From Platanthera guangdongensis (Eukaryota; Streptophyta; Magnoliopsida; Asparagales; Orchidaceae), in the NCBI GenBank assembly GCA_039583875.1, contig CM077159.1, forward strand, positions 99,685,707 through 99,749,706: DNA of 64,000 bases, written 5' to 3'. Made by a program: the position numbers and the translations under genes. How positions within the stretch are numbered: position 1 is the first letter of the stretch; each line of letters begins with the position of its first letter. A model generated the notes under the pieces. That model did not search any database. It was given only the letters and a program-made list of their open reading frames with translations, and was not told the DNA's origin. This document shows positions 44,900 to 57,077 of this stretch, in pieces.

Positions 44900-47086
44900 G
44901 TACCATATAGGGGTTCTAGGCTCAAGTTAGATTGAAACTTAATATTCTTACGAGCAGCCTTCTTCACAGGTAAACTGGCATTCTTCCTGATACTGGTGTT
45001 GTGCCAGCAATCCTTGGCACAATGCCCTATCTTACCACAGCACCAGCACTCATATCTATTATACCTCTTTTTAGGTACAGTTTTAACAGCATTGCTGCCA
45101 GCTGTTCTTAATACTGTTGGTACAGTGCTTCTTTGCTTGAGTGTTGGAGCTACACCCTTGTCATTCAGAATATCAGGCTTACCATAACCATGTATGATAT
45201 CATGATCATATCTATTAGTTGGCTGCCACACTTTTCTGAAGGAAATGGGGGGGGTTTGAAGGCTAGAGACTGTACTGGGGCTTTGCCTTTTCTTTTGGAA
45301 TTGGCAGCCCTTGCATTTCCCTTAAAGCCCAATCCTGTCTTACCCTTTTTGGGAATAAAGTCATCAATTAAAGGTAAGACAAATTTTGGCTTAGAGAATT
45401 TAGCCACCAGAACATTTTCCTTATGAAGTTTGACTTCCAGACTTTTGCTTTGATCATTCTTGAATGTAATAGTACTCATCTGAATAACAGTTATGTTTTT
45501 CAGTTTGGCTACTTCATTCATCTTTAGATCCAGCATTTTTTTTTGAATCTAATGCAGCCAGCTTAAGAGAAGCAATTTCCTTGGCCTGTGCTTTGTTAAG
45601 GATTCTGCTTTTCTTAAGAGCTTGCAACAGATCACCATATTCATCAATAAGTTGATGAACATCCCCTTCAGATTCAGATTCATCCACATCTCTTGATGCA
45701 GATGCTTCTGATTCTGAACCAGTATAGTAATCAGAAACTATTGAAGAATTGTTTACCTTACTAGTACCAGGCTGATCCTGGCACTGATCTTCTTCTGTCA
45801 AGGTAATCATCCCTTTACAACAATGTTCTTCAATTCCATTTATTGAGTCCAGCAATTTCAAGAACTCAGCCTCTTTTGCATCCTCTTCAGTTGCCAACAG
45901 TCCTATGTATGCTTCAGCTTCTGCTTCAGCCTCAGAATCTGATGATGAAGAATCTGACCAGCTTTTTTGCTTCTTTGCAACAAAGGATTTCTCCTTCTTG
46001 CCCATGTTTTTTAGTTTCTTCTTGTCATTAGATTCTTTCCTTTTGTCAGGACAATCAGCTACCACATGTCCAGGCCTGTTACAACAATAGCAAACAATCT
46101 TAGTTGAAGATAATTTACTAGTTTTAGAGCCACACATGTCCTTCCTAGAGGATTTCATTTTTTGATAGTAATCATCCTTGGATTGTGAGGAGGATGACAT
46201 GGATCTCCACTATTTCTTCTTCAAGAACCTTTGAAATTGTTTTGAGAAAGCAGCTAAGTCTTCATCAGAATTTGGACTATCTGATGTGTGACTGTCAGAA
46301 CTTTCTGAAACTACTTCTGCAGCTTCCCTAGGAGGAGATGGAGACATCCTCCTGTCCTTTCTTATGGCTTCAGTCTTGAAATCCACTGACTTATCTCTGT
46401 AATCAACTTTATTACTTTTCTCCTCCTCCTTTCTGACCATCAGCTGCATCTCATAGGAAAGCAGTTTGCCAAATAATGTTGAAGGTGAGATTTCTGCTAG
46501 TCTGGCCACTTCCCTAATAACACATATCTTGGTATCTCAGTCCTTAGTTAATGATCTCAGAAACTTATCATTTAACTCATATGTGCTGAATACTCTTCCA
46601 TATGACATCAGTTACTATTCTGAAGAACTTCTTGTAACATTCAGTTATGCTGTCTATTTTAGATTGTCTAAAACTTTCATACTTCTGATTCAGCATAGAC
46701 TTTCTGTCTTCTCTCACTTCTTCTGAACCATCCATGTAGACAATCAGGGTGTCCCACATTTCTTTGGAGGTCTTGTAGTGAATCAAATTTTGGAATGTTT
46801 AATCATCTATATCACTGACTATTATATTCTGTTCTCTCTTATCCATAGTAGACAAGATGATCTCATACTTTGTCATTTCAGAATACTCCTTTGGTGTCCT
46901 AAGATTTGCATCAAGAACTGAGACTTTCATTGGGATGAATGGCCCTTCTTTGACTGTCATATAGATTCTTAGATTTGAAGCTTCCATAAACAGTCTAACT
47001 CTATCTTTCCATATGCCAAAAATCTCTTTCCTGTATATAGGTAACTTCATGGAACTAAACTCCTTATGATTCTCAATGGAACCCAT
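44872..47086 (-). pseudogene. Element B Gag with two zinc knuckles
   Basis: The ORF starts MGSIENHKEFSSMKLPIYRK. The Gag body is in three frames (47086-46799, 46786-46577, 46509-46210). The first CCHC knuckle is CYCCNRPGHVVADC near 46060-46100. An acidic Ser-rich and coiled-coil region follows (to 45514). The second knuckle CWCCGKIGHCAKDC lies near 45005-45050, just before protease. A long Gag with a coiled coil and two knuckles is a Sirevirus-like trait. Many frameshifts make it non-functional. Confidence 0.82.
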
Positions 47087-47148
47087 TTTGCCTAATAGAT
47101 TTCTGCCTTGGAGATCTATTCAGACTGTTAAGTCTATTCTTTGAGTAA

Positions 47149-47164
47149 CCTCCCTCAGATACCA
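47149..47164 (-). other. Element B primer-binding site
   Basis: On the minus strand, TGGTATCTGAGGGAGG stands next to the 5' LTR end. Confidence 0.85.
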
Positions 47165-47166
47165 CT

Positions 47167-48866
47167 TAAAAGAATTGGTTTCAAGATGTTCTAAACACCT
47201 AGAGGGGGGTGAATAGGTTTAATTCTTTTTCTGACTTAGGTAGATAAATCTACCTAGTTTAGCAATTTATTTAGCAGAAAACACAACACAACATTCACAT
47301 ACACACAACATTCCACAGATTGCACACCAGATTTATAGTGTTTCCCCAAATGATGGGTACATCCACTTTCCCCCTTCGCCTATCTAGCAGTGTACTAGAT
47401 TCGGCCTAACTTCCTTCTTTCTTCTCAGATCTGCAGATCTTACAGCTCAGAACCAAGACTAGTTCCTACAACTCAGAGTGAATCCACACTCCTACAACTC
47501 AGGCACAAGCCCTACCTTAGCCTCTTCCACATGCCTACAACTTAGAGTGACACCTCACTCCTACAACTCAGGCAAAAACCCTACCTCAGCCTCTTTCATA
47601 GGCCTACAACTCAGGGAACAGATTCCCCTACCTCAGGCACTCAGCCCTACCTCAGCCTTTATAATTTAGGCTTACAACTCAGAGAAGTAAATCTCCTACA
47701 CTCAGATCTATTACAGATCCTACAAAAGTTATTGATGAAAAGATAATAATATCTTCAACCAGATGGAGAGAGAATTGGTCGAAGACTTCTTGATCAGTTC
47801 TTGATAGAACTGATTACTTAAGGATCAACCTGTCTTAGCTTCTTCAAAGCTTCTTGAATCTAAACAAAGTAAGGTTGATCTTCTTAGTGTTGGAGTTGAT
47901 CTTCAATCAGCTTCCTTCAAAAATTACTCTGAATTCTTCTTCAGAATTGATCTGAATTCTTCGGGCAGACTGTTCAGGATCTGCCTTCACTGGATGAGGA
48001 CTTCTCTCCTTCTTATTTTTCTCTCTCTACTATCTGTTGACTGTTTCTTCTTTCTCTTCTTCTAGATCCTCAATCCTTCAGTGATTGTTCTTTATTCACT
48101 GATCGTGTTCACGATCACTTCTTCATAATAAATAATTGATTAGCTTGATTAACTGTTTATTGTTGAGAGAGCATATCTATATATAGGCTTCATCCATGGT
48201 TACCAGCTGTTCCGGTTCCAAACGGTCTTCTGACACCTCTGATAGATGTGACAATAATGTTAGTAATGACAATTGTCAAGTCTCCAGTTGTATTACTTCA
48301 ACCTTCATTGGATTTTGACTCAGCAGCAGAGAATGTCGAGTGAATACTTCACATGTGTCGACACACATAGTCCATGTGTCAACACAAGTCTTGATGTTGT
48401 CGACACAGCGTCACTTTTACTTCTCGACACAGCTTATGTGGAATGTGTCGACACAAGTCCTGAGCGTCGACACAAACACTCCTTATCTTGACAAAGTTGG
48501 TGTCGACAGAATTCTGGTGTGTGTCGACACAGTCGTTGTAGACAGAATTCTGGAATGTGTCGATAGCTTCTCTGTGTGTCGACACAAATCCTGATGATGT
48601 CGACACAATCTGGCCCTTGGTGTCGACACAGCATTGTCGACAGAATTTCTGTGTGTCGACACAAATTCTGGGTGTCGACACAATCTGGCCCTTGGTGTCG
48701 ACACAGCCATTCCCAAGTGTTGACACTTGTACTTAGAAAATTTTTCTTCCATTTACTTAACCTGCACACGATAACTCAACACAATCATCAAATACAACTT
48801 GATGTATATCATTGAGTTAGGTGAGGATTCTCCAAATCTGATACACATTTTCCAATGTACCCAACA
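47167..48866 (-). repeat. Element B 5' LTR
   Basis: About 1.70 kb, partner of 36584-38300. It contains the TATA box at 48178-48187 and the GTGTCGACACA array at 48354-48726. The inner end is uncertain by a base or two because of an A-run. Confidence 0.9.
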
Positions 48867-50941
48867 ATATACCCACGAAACACCCCCTGCCCAACAATCA
48901 GTATTTTTGAGCAATATTTTTCTATAGCTTTCTTAGAAATATGATTTATCATATACAAAAAATTTAAGTAGGTAGACTATGTCAAATTGACCCAAATCAT
49001 TGGTGGTATGTAGATTAGAGTATCCTAAGGCTCTGGTCCAAATTTTAGACCATTTAGAGCTCTTAATGTGGGTGTATTCCACTTTCAAGAAAATGTAGTT
49101 AATGAAATTTGGTGTGTATATAGCACAAATATGTGTTTTGTAAATTTAAGACAAATGGATTGATAAATGTCAATGCAATTTTGGCCATGCACATTTTATG
49201 GTAAAAGGTATTATCTTTGGTGATATTAGGATTTTTGGAGTTAAAAACCCTGGGAATTTAATTAATGGTAAATATATCACAAATTAAATTAATGAAATAA
49301 AAGCAACCAAATGACTTAGGAAAATTCGAATTTTCTGGCACATGTTATATTAGGTCAAATTACACCTCTGGTCATTTTATTAGAAATTTTGGTAATCATT
49401 TAACTTATGGAATATCAATAACTCCAATTGTCACACTTTTGTATTTTTGAAATAATAGTAGTTAATAAAGTCAGGAAAATTCTAAATCTCTAGATATAAA
49501 TTTAATACACCATTGTGAACCTCCGGAAATTTTCCTAGTATTTTTGGATGATAAATTTAGATACTTACTTTGAAATGCGACACTTTGAATTTAATATTCA
49601 CCAGTGGAAATTGTGACTTAAATACTTATAAAAAATCATGAAATTTAGACCAACATCTTGTTTTATCAATATGTATCTCTGGTAATTATTCGGATCAATT
49701 TGTCTTCTGTAATTGGTACTTCTGGTGTAAAGTAATATGTGCCACATATTTAGAGATTTTTTTAATTATGGCAAAATTAATTAGAAAATTCATGAATTTC
49801 TAATAATTCATTATTTATGTCATGATTAACCTCTGATATTAATTTTATATCATTTAGCCAAGGAATATGATAGTTTCATCTTTTAGGTCATAACTAGTAC
49901 AAGTTGTGTGATGGGCTACGTTTAGCAAAATATTGATGTAGAGATTAGAGCATCAAGATCACATGAGAATTGCATGAAATTTGGAAAAATATTAGAACAT
50001 CATTTATATCAGCTACTAGAAATTATAGAATTTTGGGAGAACAATTGTACTATAGTTCATCATAAATTTAGGTTCATGTCACACCTCAACATAAATGCAT
50101 TCAATGTGATCACAAGAGTTAACCATAACTTATTTAGTTGCATTTGGGGTGTCATAGACTTCTGGTTGAAGTCTTAGTGTAAGTCACCATGAAGTACTGA
50201 GTGTGAGTGTATATGGACACTAAGGGGAGTAGCTAGACTTTGAGTCTGATGATAGATCGTCTCTCCCCTATAAGAAACATAAACTATCTTATGACAATGT
50301 AATATTGAGAGGGGTTTAAATAAGGGTAGTCACCTATAAGAATAAATATCTTGAGAAAGGGAGGTTTGCAATTCAGCCCATCGTACTTCCTACTACCACT
50401 GTGAGCCCTTTACTCGGTAGATCTCAGGAAGTCCAAGATTTATCCTAAAACATTAAGTATAACTAATCACTAAGAAAAGATTAGTAATTATAGGAGAACA
50501 ACATAATTTGTAAACATCATCCCATAGGATGATGAGTTGTGTTAAGGACTGGTTAGTCCTAGGAGATGGAGGCTCGATTAGGAAAAGGTTTGTGACATCG
50601 ATATGTGTGGAGGACTTGATAGTCCTACGAGTTGTAGGCTCGAATTTTGAGATGATACACTTGCATGTGCAAAGAGTGTGGCAGTTCTTTGGTACTGCCT
50701 TAGTTGTCACACTAACAGGAGTATGTTGACTTTGCCAATCGATGCGGCCTAGCGGACCAGCTTAGCCTGATGTCTTGTGATGTTTCCTAGAAGCCCATCA
50801 CTTAGCCCAAAAGACTGGGATACCACCAACAATAGTACATAGAGACTCTAGAGTGTACCTAGTATATGTACGAAGGTGTATGGGAAGTCTACGCCAGGTA
50901 TTGTGTATACCTGCCTAATAGTGGAGACGCCAGCTCCATTG
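48867..50941 (+). mobile_element. Old Tekay/Del-like LTR, right part
   Basis: This continues the LTR cut at 36583. It shares landmarks with the LTR of the next element, for example ACACTAACAGGAGT near 50710 against ACACTGACGGGAGT near 53142, and 'cctgcctaatagtggaga' against 'cccgcctagtagtggaaa'. It is cut at 50941 by the start of the second Tekay-like element. It is non-coding throughout. Confidence 0.5.
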
Positions 50942-53900
50942 TGTGACATCCCATTTTGCGCTAGACCCCTCGCATGCATTTTGAGTCAAGAGACGTGACT
51001 CAGGCTCGGGGTGCGCTGGATTCGACAAGTAAAATTCGTCGGATATCATCACGGATATCCGATGAATTTGTCGAGTATAACTTGCGAATTGAGGCCAGTA
51101 ATATTCATTGAATATCGTAGCAGATATCCGACAAGTTCATCAAGTATATTAGATGAATTGGACTTAGAATATTTTGGCCAGTAGAATACGTCGAAAGCTT
51201 TAGGTGAACTCGATGCCACTCGACGAAGCATCGAGTGATAATCGATAAACTCAGCGCTTTGACTTATCAAACTCAATGAGGCGCTGAATGAACTCGATTC
51301 CACTAGACGAAGCGTCGAGTGATACTCGATGAACTCAACGTTTGACTTAAAAGTATAGGACTCAACGAGGCATCGGGGGATCACGATGAATTTTGACGAT
51401 TCGTCAAGTGTGTATGGTATACACGATGATTTTGACTTGGAGCATTTTCGCCAAACTGTGTTTGTTGGTTCATATTTATGGGCTGAACCGGGTTTTCGAA
51501 AAAGGCACTGATGGCTCATTTGGACTGGTCTATTCAATGAGACTTAATTTAAGTAATACTATGCGGTCCAATGTTAGGATGACACGTGGCAAAGCAATCT
51601 AACCCTAATTATTCTTATAAAAAGGAAACGTACAAGAAACCTTAGCCGTCACTTCCATTTCTTGTCGAGTCGTTACCTGTGCCCAATCTGTCTGAAGAGA
51701 GAGAATTGCCGGTGTCGGATTTTCTGGAGGAAGAACTTTCCTTTCCGTGAAGAACAACACCGACGAGGAAGATGTCACAGAGAAGGATAACAAGATCCAT
51801 GGCCGGAAATGAGGTGAGCTTCATACCCTCTCCCTTGGTGCTAGATCTATAGTTATGACATAGGAGAGATGTTGACTCAAAAGAGATTGATTGTGCGAGA
51901 TGAAGATCTCCTAGGAAGAGACCATGCTAGGACCTTGTGCTAGAGATTTGATGTTTTCTACCTCTCCTCTCTTCATGTGAAGTTGATGGACTTGGTTTCG
52001 TGAAGATAAACGGTCTATTGAGGGTGAATAAGGGAGGAGGAAGTGTTGTATGTAGTTTTGAATAGATAGCTAGAGGGAGAAGATGAACCGATGTTGTTCA
52101 TCAAGCTTTAAGATGCATGTAGAAAATTATTTTAAGTGTGCGGTGAAGTTCGAGGCCATTTTCGAGGGTGATACGACCAGATCCAAGTCTTCGGCCGAAG
52201 AGGAAATTTGTAGTCCTTGGAAAGACCTTTCCAGCGGATTGTTGCACGTTTTCATGTGAGTCATGTAGCCTTGGGAATGTCTAGTCAAATTTGTTGCACA
52301 GAAACATTTTAGGTGCATGTTGTTTCGGGTTAGTGTATATCCGGATTGGACTAAGTAGAAGAAATGTAGCAAGATGATGTTGAGGTTTGGAGTAGCCTAG
52401 TTATACGTAGACGTGAAAAACAAATGGTTTGGAAGAGTTTAATAAACAAAAGGTTGGGGAGACGTAGTGAACAAATGATTTGATAAGATTTGGTTGTGCA
52501 AATGATGCATTTGTGAAATCCGGTAAGGATGTGCATGATTATAATCTGGACAATGGAATCATTTTTGAAAGAGGGTGTGATGCCCAATAATTGAATGTGT
52601 AACCTATTGCTATGTTATCATGTTTGATGATTATGTGAAGTACCATTTTATTGTTGTGATTATCATATGGAAGCATAGTTGTTTGTGAAGACTTGAATAT
52701 AAGGAAGGAATCAGACGAGGTAAATCTCATGGCCATAGAATACGTGGAATGGTAATCTCAAATGTTTGATGGTATAATTAGTATAGTCCACTGCTTAGAT
52801 TTGTGTCTCCCTACGGGTAGCAGTGTGGGATTGGTACGTTGTATGAGGTGTCCTGCCACCTTTGTTGATGTTGAACACTTGAGTGCTTGGGAGCACAGAA
52901 ATGTGAAATGGTGTAAGTGCGTGAGTATTTGACCGCACTGGATTGATGTGATTATAAGGGACTCACTGTGGAGACCTTGAGTGTTGTTGAGAACTGTATT
53001 GGTAATGATAAAAATGGACTCGGTTGGAGCCCTTGAATGGTTGATGGCAAGGCCATGTGAAATTGCATGCGGTGTGGGTTGACACGCGGTGTCATAATCC
53101 TGGGTTAAGGATGGTGTGGCAAGTCTATGGGCTCGCCAGTCGTCACACTGACGGGAGTTGATAGATAGACTTTGTGCGGTTGGGCTTGGTCCTCGGTGCT
53201 CATTACTGGGGCTCCTTCCGTTCAACGATGATAGGCCAGTTGGGCTTGGTTCTCGGTGCACATCTACCCGAGACTCCTTCTGAGTCATAGTACGCATGAA
53301 GCTCCACTATTGTGTTCTTAGCGACGAGGCATACGGAGGCCTAGTTTTGGTAGTGTGGAAGCCCGCCTAGTAGTGGAAAACTTGTTTCACTGTCACCGTC
53401 TGGCCACGATGGATGATGCCTTAGAGGTTCGCTAACAGCTCGAAAAGTGGGAACTACAAGTCTATGTCGACATAGATGTGTGTGTATGAACATAGGTGAG
53501 TCATCATATTGCATTCATATCATTGCATTGCTTCACATAGATCCTTATCATATAAGTTTGTATGAGCACTATTATATAATGAGTTACTTTTCTGCTAAGT
53601 CGATCCTTAACTTATAAGTCTATATAGGTATTCTTATAAGTTGAGTTACTTTCCTGTTGTAGAATATATATACACTGCTGTTGATAGAAGAAATTCTAGC
53701 ATAGTTTGATATAGTACTTATCGTACATTGTTGGATACTCTGATACTGATTTGTCTTATACCACCTTCTTGTACTACTACTTATATATATACATATATAT
53801 GTATATGTATATATATATATATTTGTACCTTCTCTTTCTCCTGCTCGGTGCCTAGGAGCCGCCGGGGTGAGAAGATGTGATAGCTACTTAGTTTTTATGA

Positions 53901-54334
53901 CTAACAGTTGCTATGTCTTCCTTTTTAGGAGAAAACCCCGCAACTAAAGCATCAGCAGGTTGTGCAGGAGGGTAGCCAGGCCAGGGTGACATGGCCTGAT
54001 ATGACGTTACCTTCGTTGGTGTCAGTTACAGATGTGAGTTTTAAGAGTCTCATGATGTAGCCCTTTTGGGCAGATTTTTATGTACTCTGATATTATAGAA
54101 GCTGATGTTGCTTCTTATTATTGATGTACTAGTTGGACTTTTATACTGGTGTGGATTTTGACTTTTGTTTATATTCTCTATGTTGGGTTGGAATTGATGA
54201 TATTGGTTTTATCCGGCACGATAGGAATCTTGTGGTACAAGACAACTCGTATGTTGGCGCTACCGTAAGGCGACTGTTCTGGGCATAAGACTCCCCTCGG
54301 TCATGTCTTGTGTTTCGGGAGGGGCGGTCTTACA
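50942..54334 (+). repeat. Tekay/Del-like 5' LTR (3.4 kb)
   Basis: It starts TGTGACATCCCATTTTG and ends GGGGCGGTCTTACA. The inner flank is a decayed primer site (TGGTATTATAGGGA at 54337). Long LTRs starting TGTRACATCCC and ending before a TGGTATCAGAGC site are typical of the Tekay/Del chromovirus lineage. A TA/TG-rich microsatellite lies at 53784-53823. There is no ORF. Confidence 0.75.
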
Positions 54335-55740
54335 AATGGTATTATAGGGAGGTTTCAATCCTCTGACCTGTGGATTATGGGCCCACCATGCTTCCGCTGC
54401 GTGGTATCAGCTTGCAATGATCCTCAACTAAAGAAGCCATCGAACAATGGTTACACTCCCGCTCGATTGGTTATTTTGGGGCCAAATTGACATAGCAGAA
54501 GCAGTGGTGTGCACATGTGTATTTCACACTAAGTCTGTCCAGATGTTAAACTACGATTAGCTAACCTGACCTTAGGTTTGTATGTTTATGTGTAGATCCC
54601 GACACATGTAGAGCCAGTAGTGGGCACTCCCGTCGCTTTCGTTCTGACCCAGTTCCAGCAGTCGGAGTTGGGATAGACGCTTACGGTAATTCTAGATGCT
54701 TTTAGGTCTCAATAGGCCCCAGTGTAGTAAGAAGCCCCGGGATCCAACTGGTTGAGCACCTTTCGAGCCCTCTTCCCTCCTACTTATCTTGGGACGGAGT
54801 CGGCTATCGGTACTGAAGAATAGCTCGACACTGTGCAAGAGTTGATGACTGGAATCAGATGTCCAGCCAATATAGTTGTGACCTTAGCGGTGTCAGTCTT
54901 GGAAATGCATGCAAAGAGGTGGTGGAACTCCCTCATGGGTTCCACTTTCCAAGGCCGAGTGTACATGGAGATCAGTTGGAATTAGTTTTCTTGAGCTTTC
55001 TTGGAGCATTTCATTCCCTCGACCACTCGAGATGATCTTGAACAAAGATTCCTGCAGTTGAAGCAAGGATCTAAGTCCATGACGGAATATTAAAGGGAGT
55101 TTCAACACCTCGCTAGGTTCATTGACGCCTACGAGTTGGATGGTTGTGGTTATGTAATGCAGTTTTATAAAGGCTTGCGAGATCCCCTAAGGCAAGCCTC
55201 TTTGTTTATAGTGGACTCGAGCTTAGAAAAGATAATAGATATGGCGAAAAGGTTTGAAGTTGATCATTTGGGAGTCCAAGGTAGCGGTAAGAGACCCGTT
55301 GAGGGAGTAATGTAAGCAGGCCCCAGTTATAGAAGGAAGAAGGATAATAGAGGAAGAGGAAACAATAGAGGCGGAGGTCGCTTTCGTCAGAATTTTAGAA
55401 TGGAGCATCCGGCCTAGCGTCCATGACTACCTCAACCACAACAACTGTACTCGCAGCTAGGGAGCAGTACGAGCGAGTTTGCTTCCAGTTCAATCTGCTG
55501 GACCACATCCGACGCTATTTCCCATAACTAGGTGGAGGTTCTCCCCCTGCACTTCCTCCGGCAGCTCCACAAGGACGGGGACATGTGTGTGTTCGAGGAC
55601 GAGGACCACGAGAAAGGAATCTTGGACCTACTCGAGAGTAGATGTTTGCGTTGGATATGGCGCAGGAGCGGAATGCTCAGGATATGATTGCAGGTATATC
55701 GTGATTTGGTTAATATTTTATAAGCATTTATCTTCAATTG
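54335..55740 (+). pseudogene. Tekay-like Gag, degenerate
   Basis: Gag coding can be traced from about 54720 to 55430 with many stops: EMHAKRWWNSLMG, LEHFIPSTTRDDLEQRFLQLKQGSKSMTEY, FQHLARFIDAYEL and a basic RG-rich tail (GRGNNRGGGRF). This order fits the Retrotrans_gag capsid of chromoviruses. The expected zinc knuckle is not readable. The stretch before 54720 holds the primer site and leader. The last part, to 55740, shows no clear motif. Confidence 0.65.
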
Positions 55741-55805
55741 CCTAATTCGTGCTAGGAATCTAGCTTTGAGTCTTTATAATTGATACTTAGGCACTGTGAT
55801 AGTTA

Positions 55806-56204
55806 GTGGGGAAACTAGCTTATACTATATTTTATACGGGTGTCACTCACTCGTTCGTTTCGGCAGACTTTGTTAAAAACATAGAAGGAGTGCAATACTT
55901 CACTGATATCACACGGAGAGTACGCCTCCCAGACGGCTCCGAGATGACGTCAGCTGCCAAGTGTGACCAGGAAGTGCATATCGGGGGAAAGATTTTTGAA
56001 ACCCCTACAAGGGTGTTGGGAATCCCAGAATTTGATCTCATTATGGGCATATCATGGTTGGATTGGCACTATGCCAAGATAGATTGTGTGACGAAGCAAA
56101 TCACCTTGAGGCGTAGAGACTCGGAGGTCATTTTCCAAGGTATCAAATTTGCACCACCACCCCCCCCCCCCCAGTATGTTGTTGTGTTTGATTCAGGCCC
56201 TTAA
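55806..56204 (+). pseudogene. Tekay-like protease region
   Basis: An open frame of 132 residues includes FYTGVTHSFVSADF, LPDGSEM, GIPEFDLIMGISWLDWHYAKIDC and RDSEVIFQG, typical of the retropepsin-like domain of plant gypsy Pol. The catalytic DSG/DTG is replaced by YTG, so activity is lost. A run of 14 C at 56159-56172 breaks the frame before RT. Confidence 0.75.
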
Positions 56205-56903
56205 GGCCCATATGAAAGGGGACGAAGTATATATGATATGTTTTGAATTAAAAGAGATGACACCAAGTATGAAAGATGTGTGGGTAGTGCGGGATTTTCC
56301 TGATGTGTTTCCCGAGAAGCTGTCAGGACTAACCCCACATAGAGAAGTGGACTTTCAAATTAAACTAGTACCGGGTGTTAAGCCTATCTCTCGGACCCCT
56401 TATAGAATGGCCCCAAAGGAACTCGCTGAGTTTAGAGTTCAGTTGCAAGAATTAGTTGAGACGAGGTTTGTTCGTCCCAGTTCATCACCTTGGGGCGCCC
56501 TTGTTCTATTTGTTAAGAAGAAGGACGGAACATTAAGATTGTGCATTGACTATCGGGAGATCAACCGACTAACGGTGCGGGACACCTACCCGTTATCCCG
56601 GATCAACGAGTTATTCGGTCAGTTGGTGGGAGCGCATTGGTTTTCCTAAATGGATCTGCGCTCCGGGTATTATTAATTAAGGATACAAGAGGAAGATATT
56701 CAGAAGACCGCATTTAGCTCGACATACGGTTTGTACGAGTTCACAGTGATGCTGTTTGGACTCACGAATGCCCCTTCAACATTCATGAGTTTGATGAACA
56801 TGGTGTTCAAGACGTATTTAAATGTCTTTATCATCATCTTCATCGATGACATTCTAGTTTATTCGAAAATAGAAGAGGAGCATACTGAACACTTGGCCCT
56901 AGT
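56205..56903 (+). pseudogene. Tekay-like reverse transcriptase, truncated
   Basis: RT motifs in order: [91 protein letters not shown] and [15 protein letters not shown]. In-frame stops lie at 56647 and about 56675. The active-site FIDD is kept. The domain is cut after FIDDILVYS by a B-type LTR at 56904, so RNase H and integrase are missing. Confidence 0.85.
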
Positions 56904-57077
56904 TGTTGGGTACATTGGAATAAATGTACCTGATTTGAAGAAACCTCACCCTACTCAATGATATACATCAAAATGTATTTGATGTGTTTTGAGTTTAGTT
57001 GTGCAGGTTAAGTATTTGCAGGGAAAGCTGAAAAGTTTCTAAGTCCATGTGTCGACACCCAGAAGAAAAGTGTCGAC
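56904..57077 (+). mobile_element. B-type Sirevirus LTR fragment, plus strand
   Basis: TGTTGGGTACATTGGAATAAATGTACC is the start of a B LTR, in the opposite orientation to element B. It includes the 'gatatacatca' block and the first two GTGTCGAC words. It is cut inside the second palindrome by element N copy 2. Confidence 0.85.

Larger units (their letters stand above)
36584..48866 (-). mobile_element. Element B: full-length, decayed Sirevirus-like copia element
   Basis: LTRs lie at 36584-38300 and about 47167-48866. The 5-bp duplication is ATATA (36579-36583 and 48867-48871). The primer site is at 47149-47164, and the polypurine tract is next to 38300. Order on the minus strand: gag with two zinc knuckles, protease, integrase, RT, RNase H, palindrome array, post-pol ORF. 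Gag-pol is broken by many frameshifts. It shares layout with A, but its repeats (GTGTCGACACA) differ from those of A. Confidence 0.92.
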
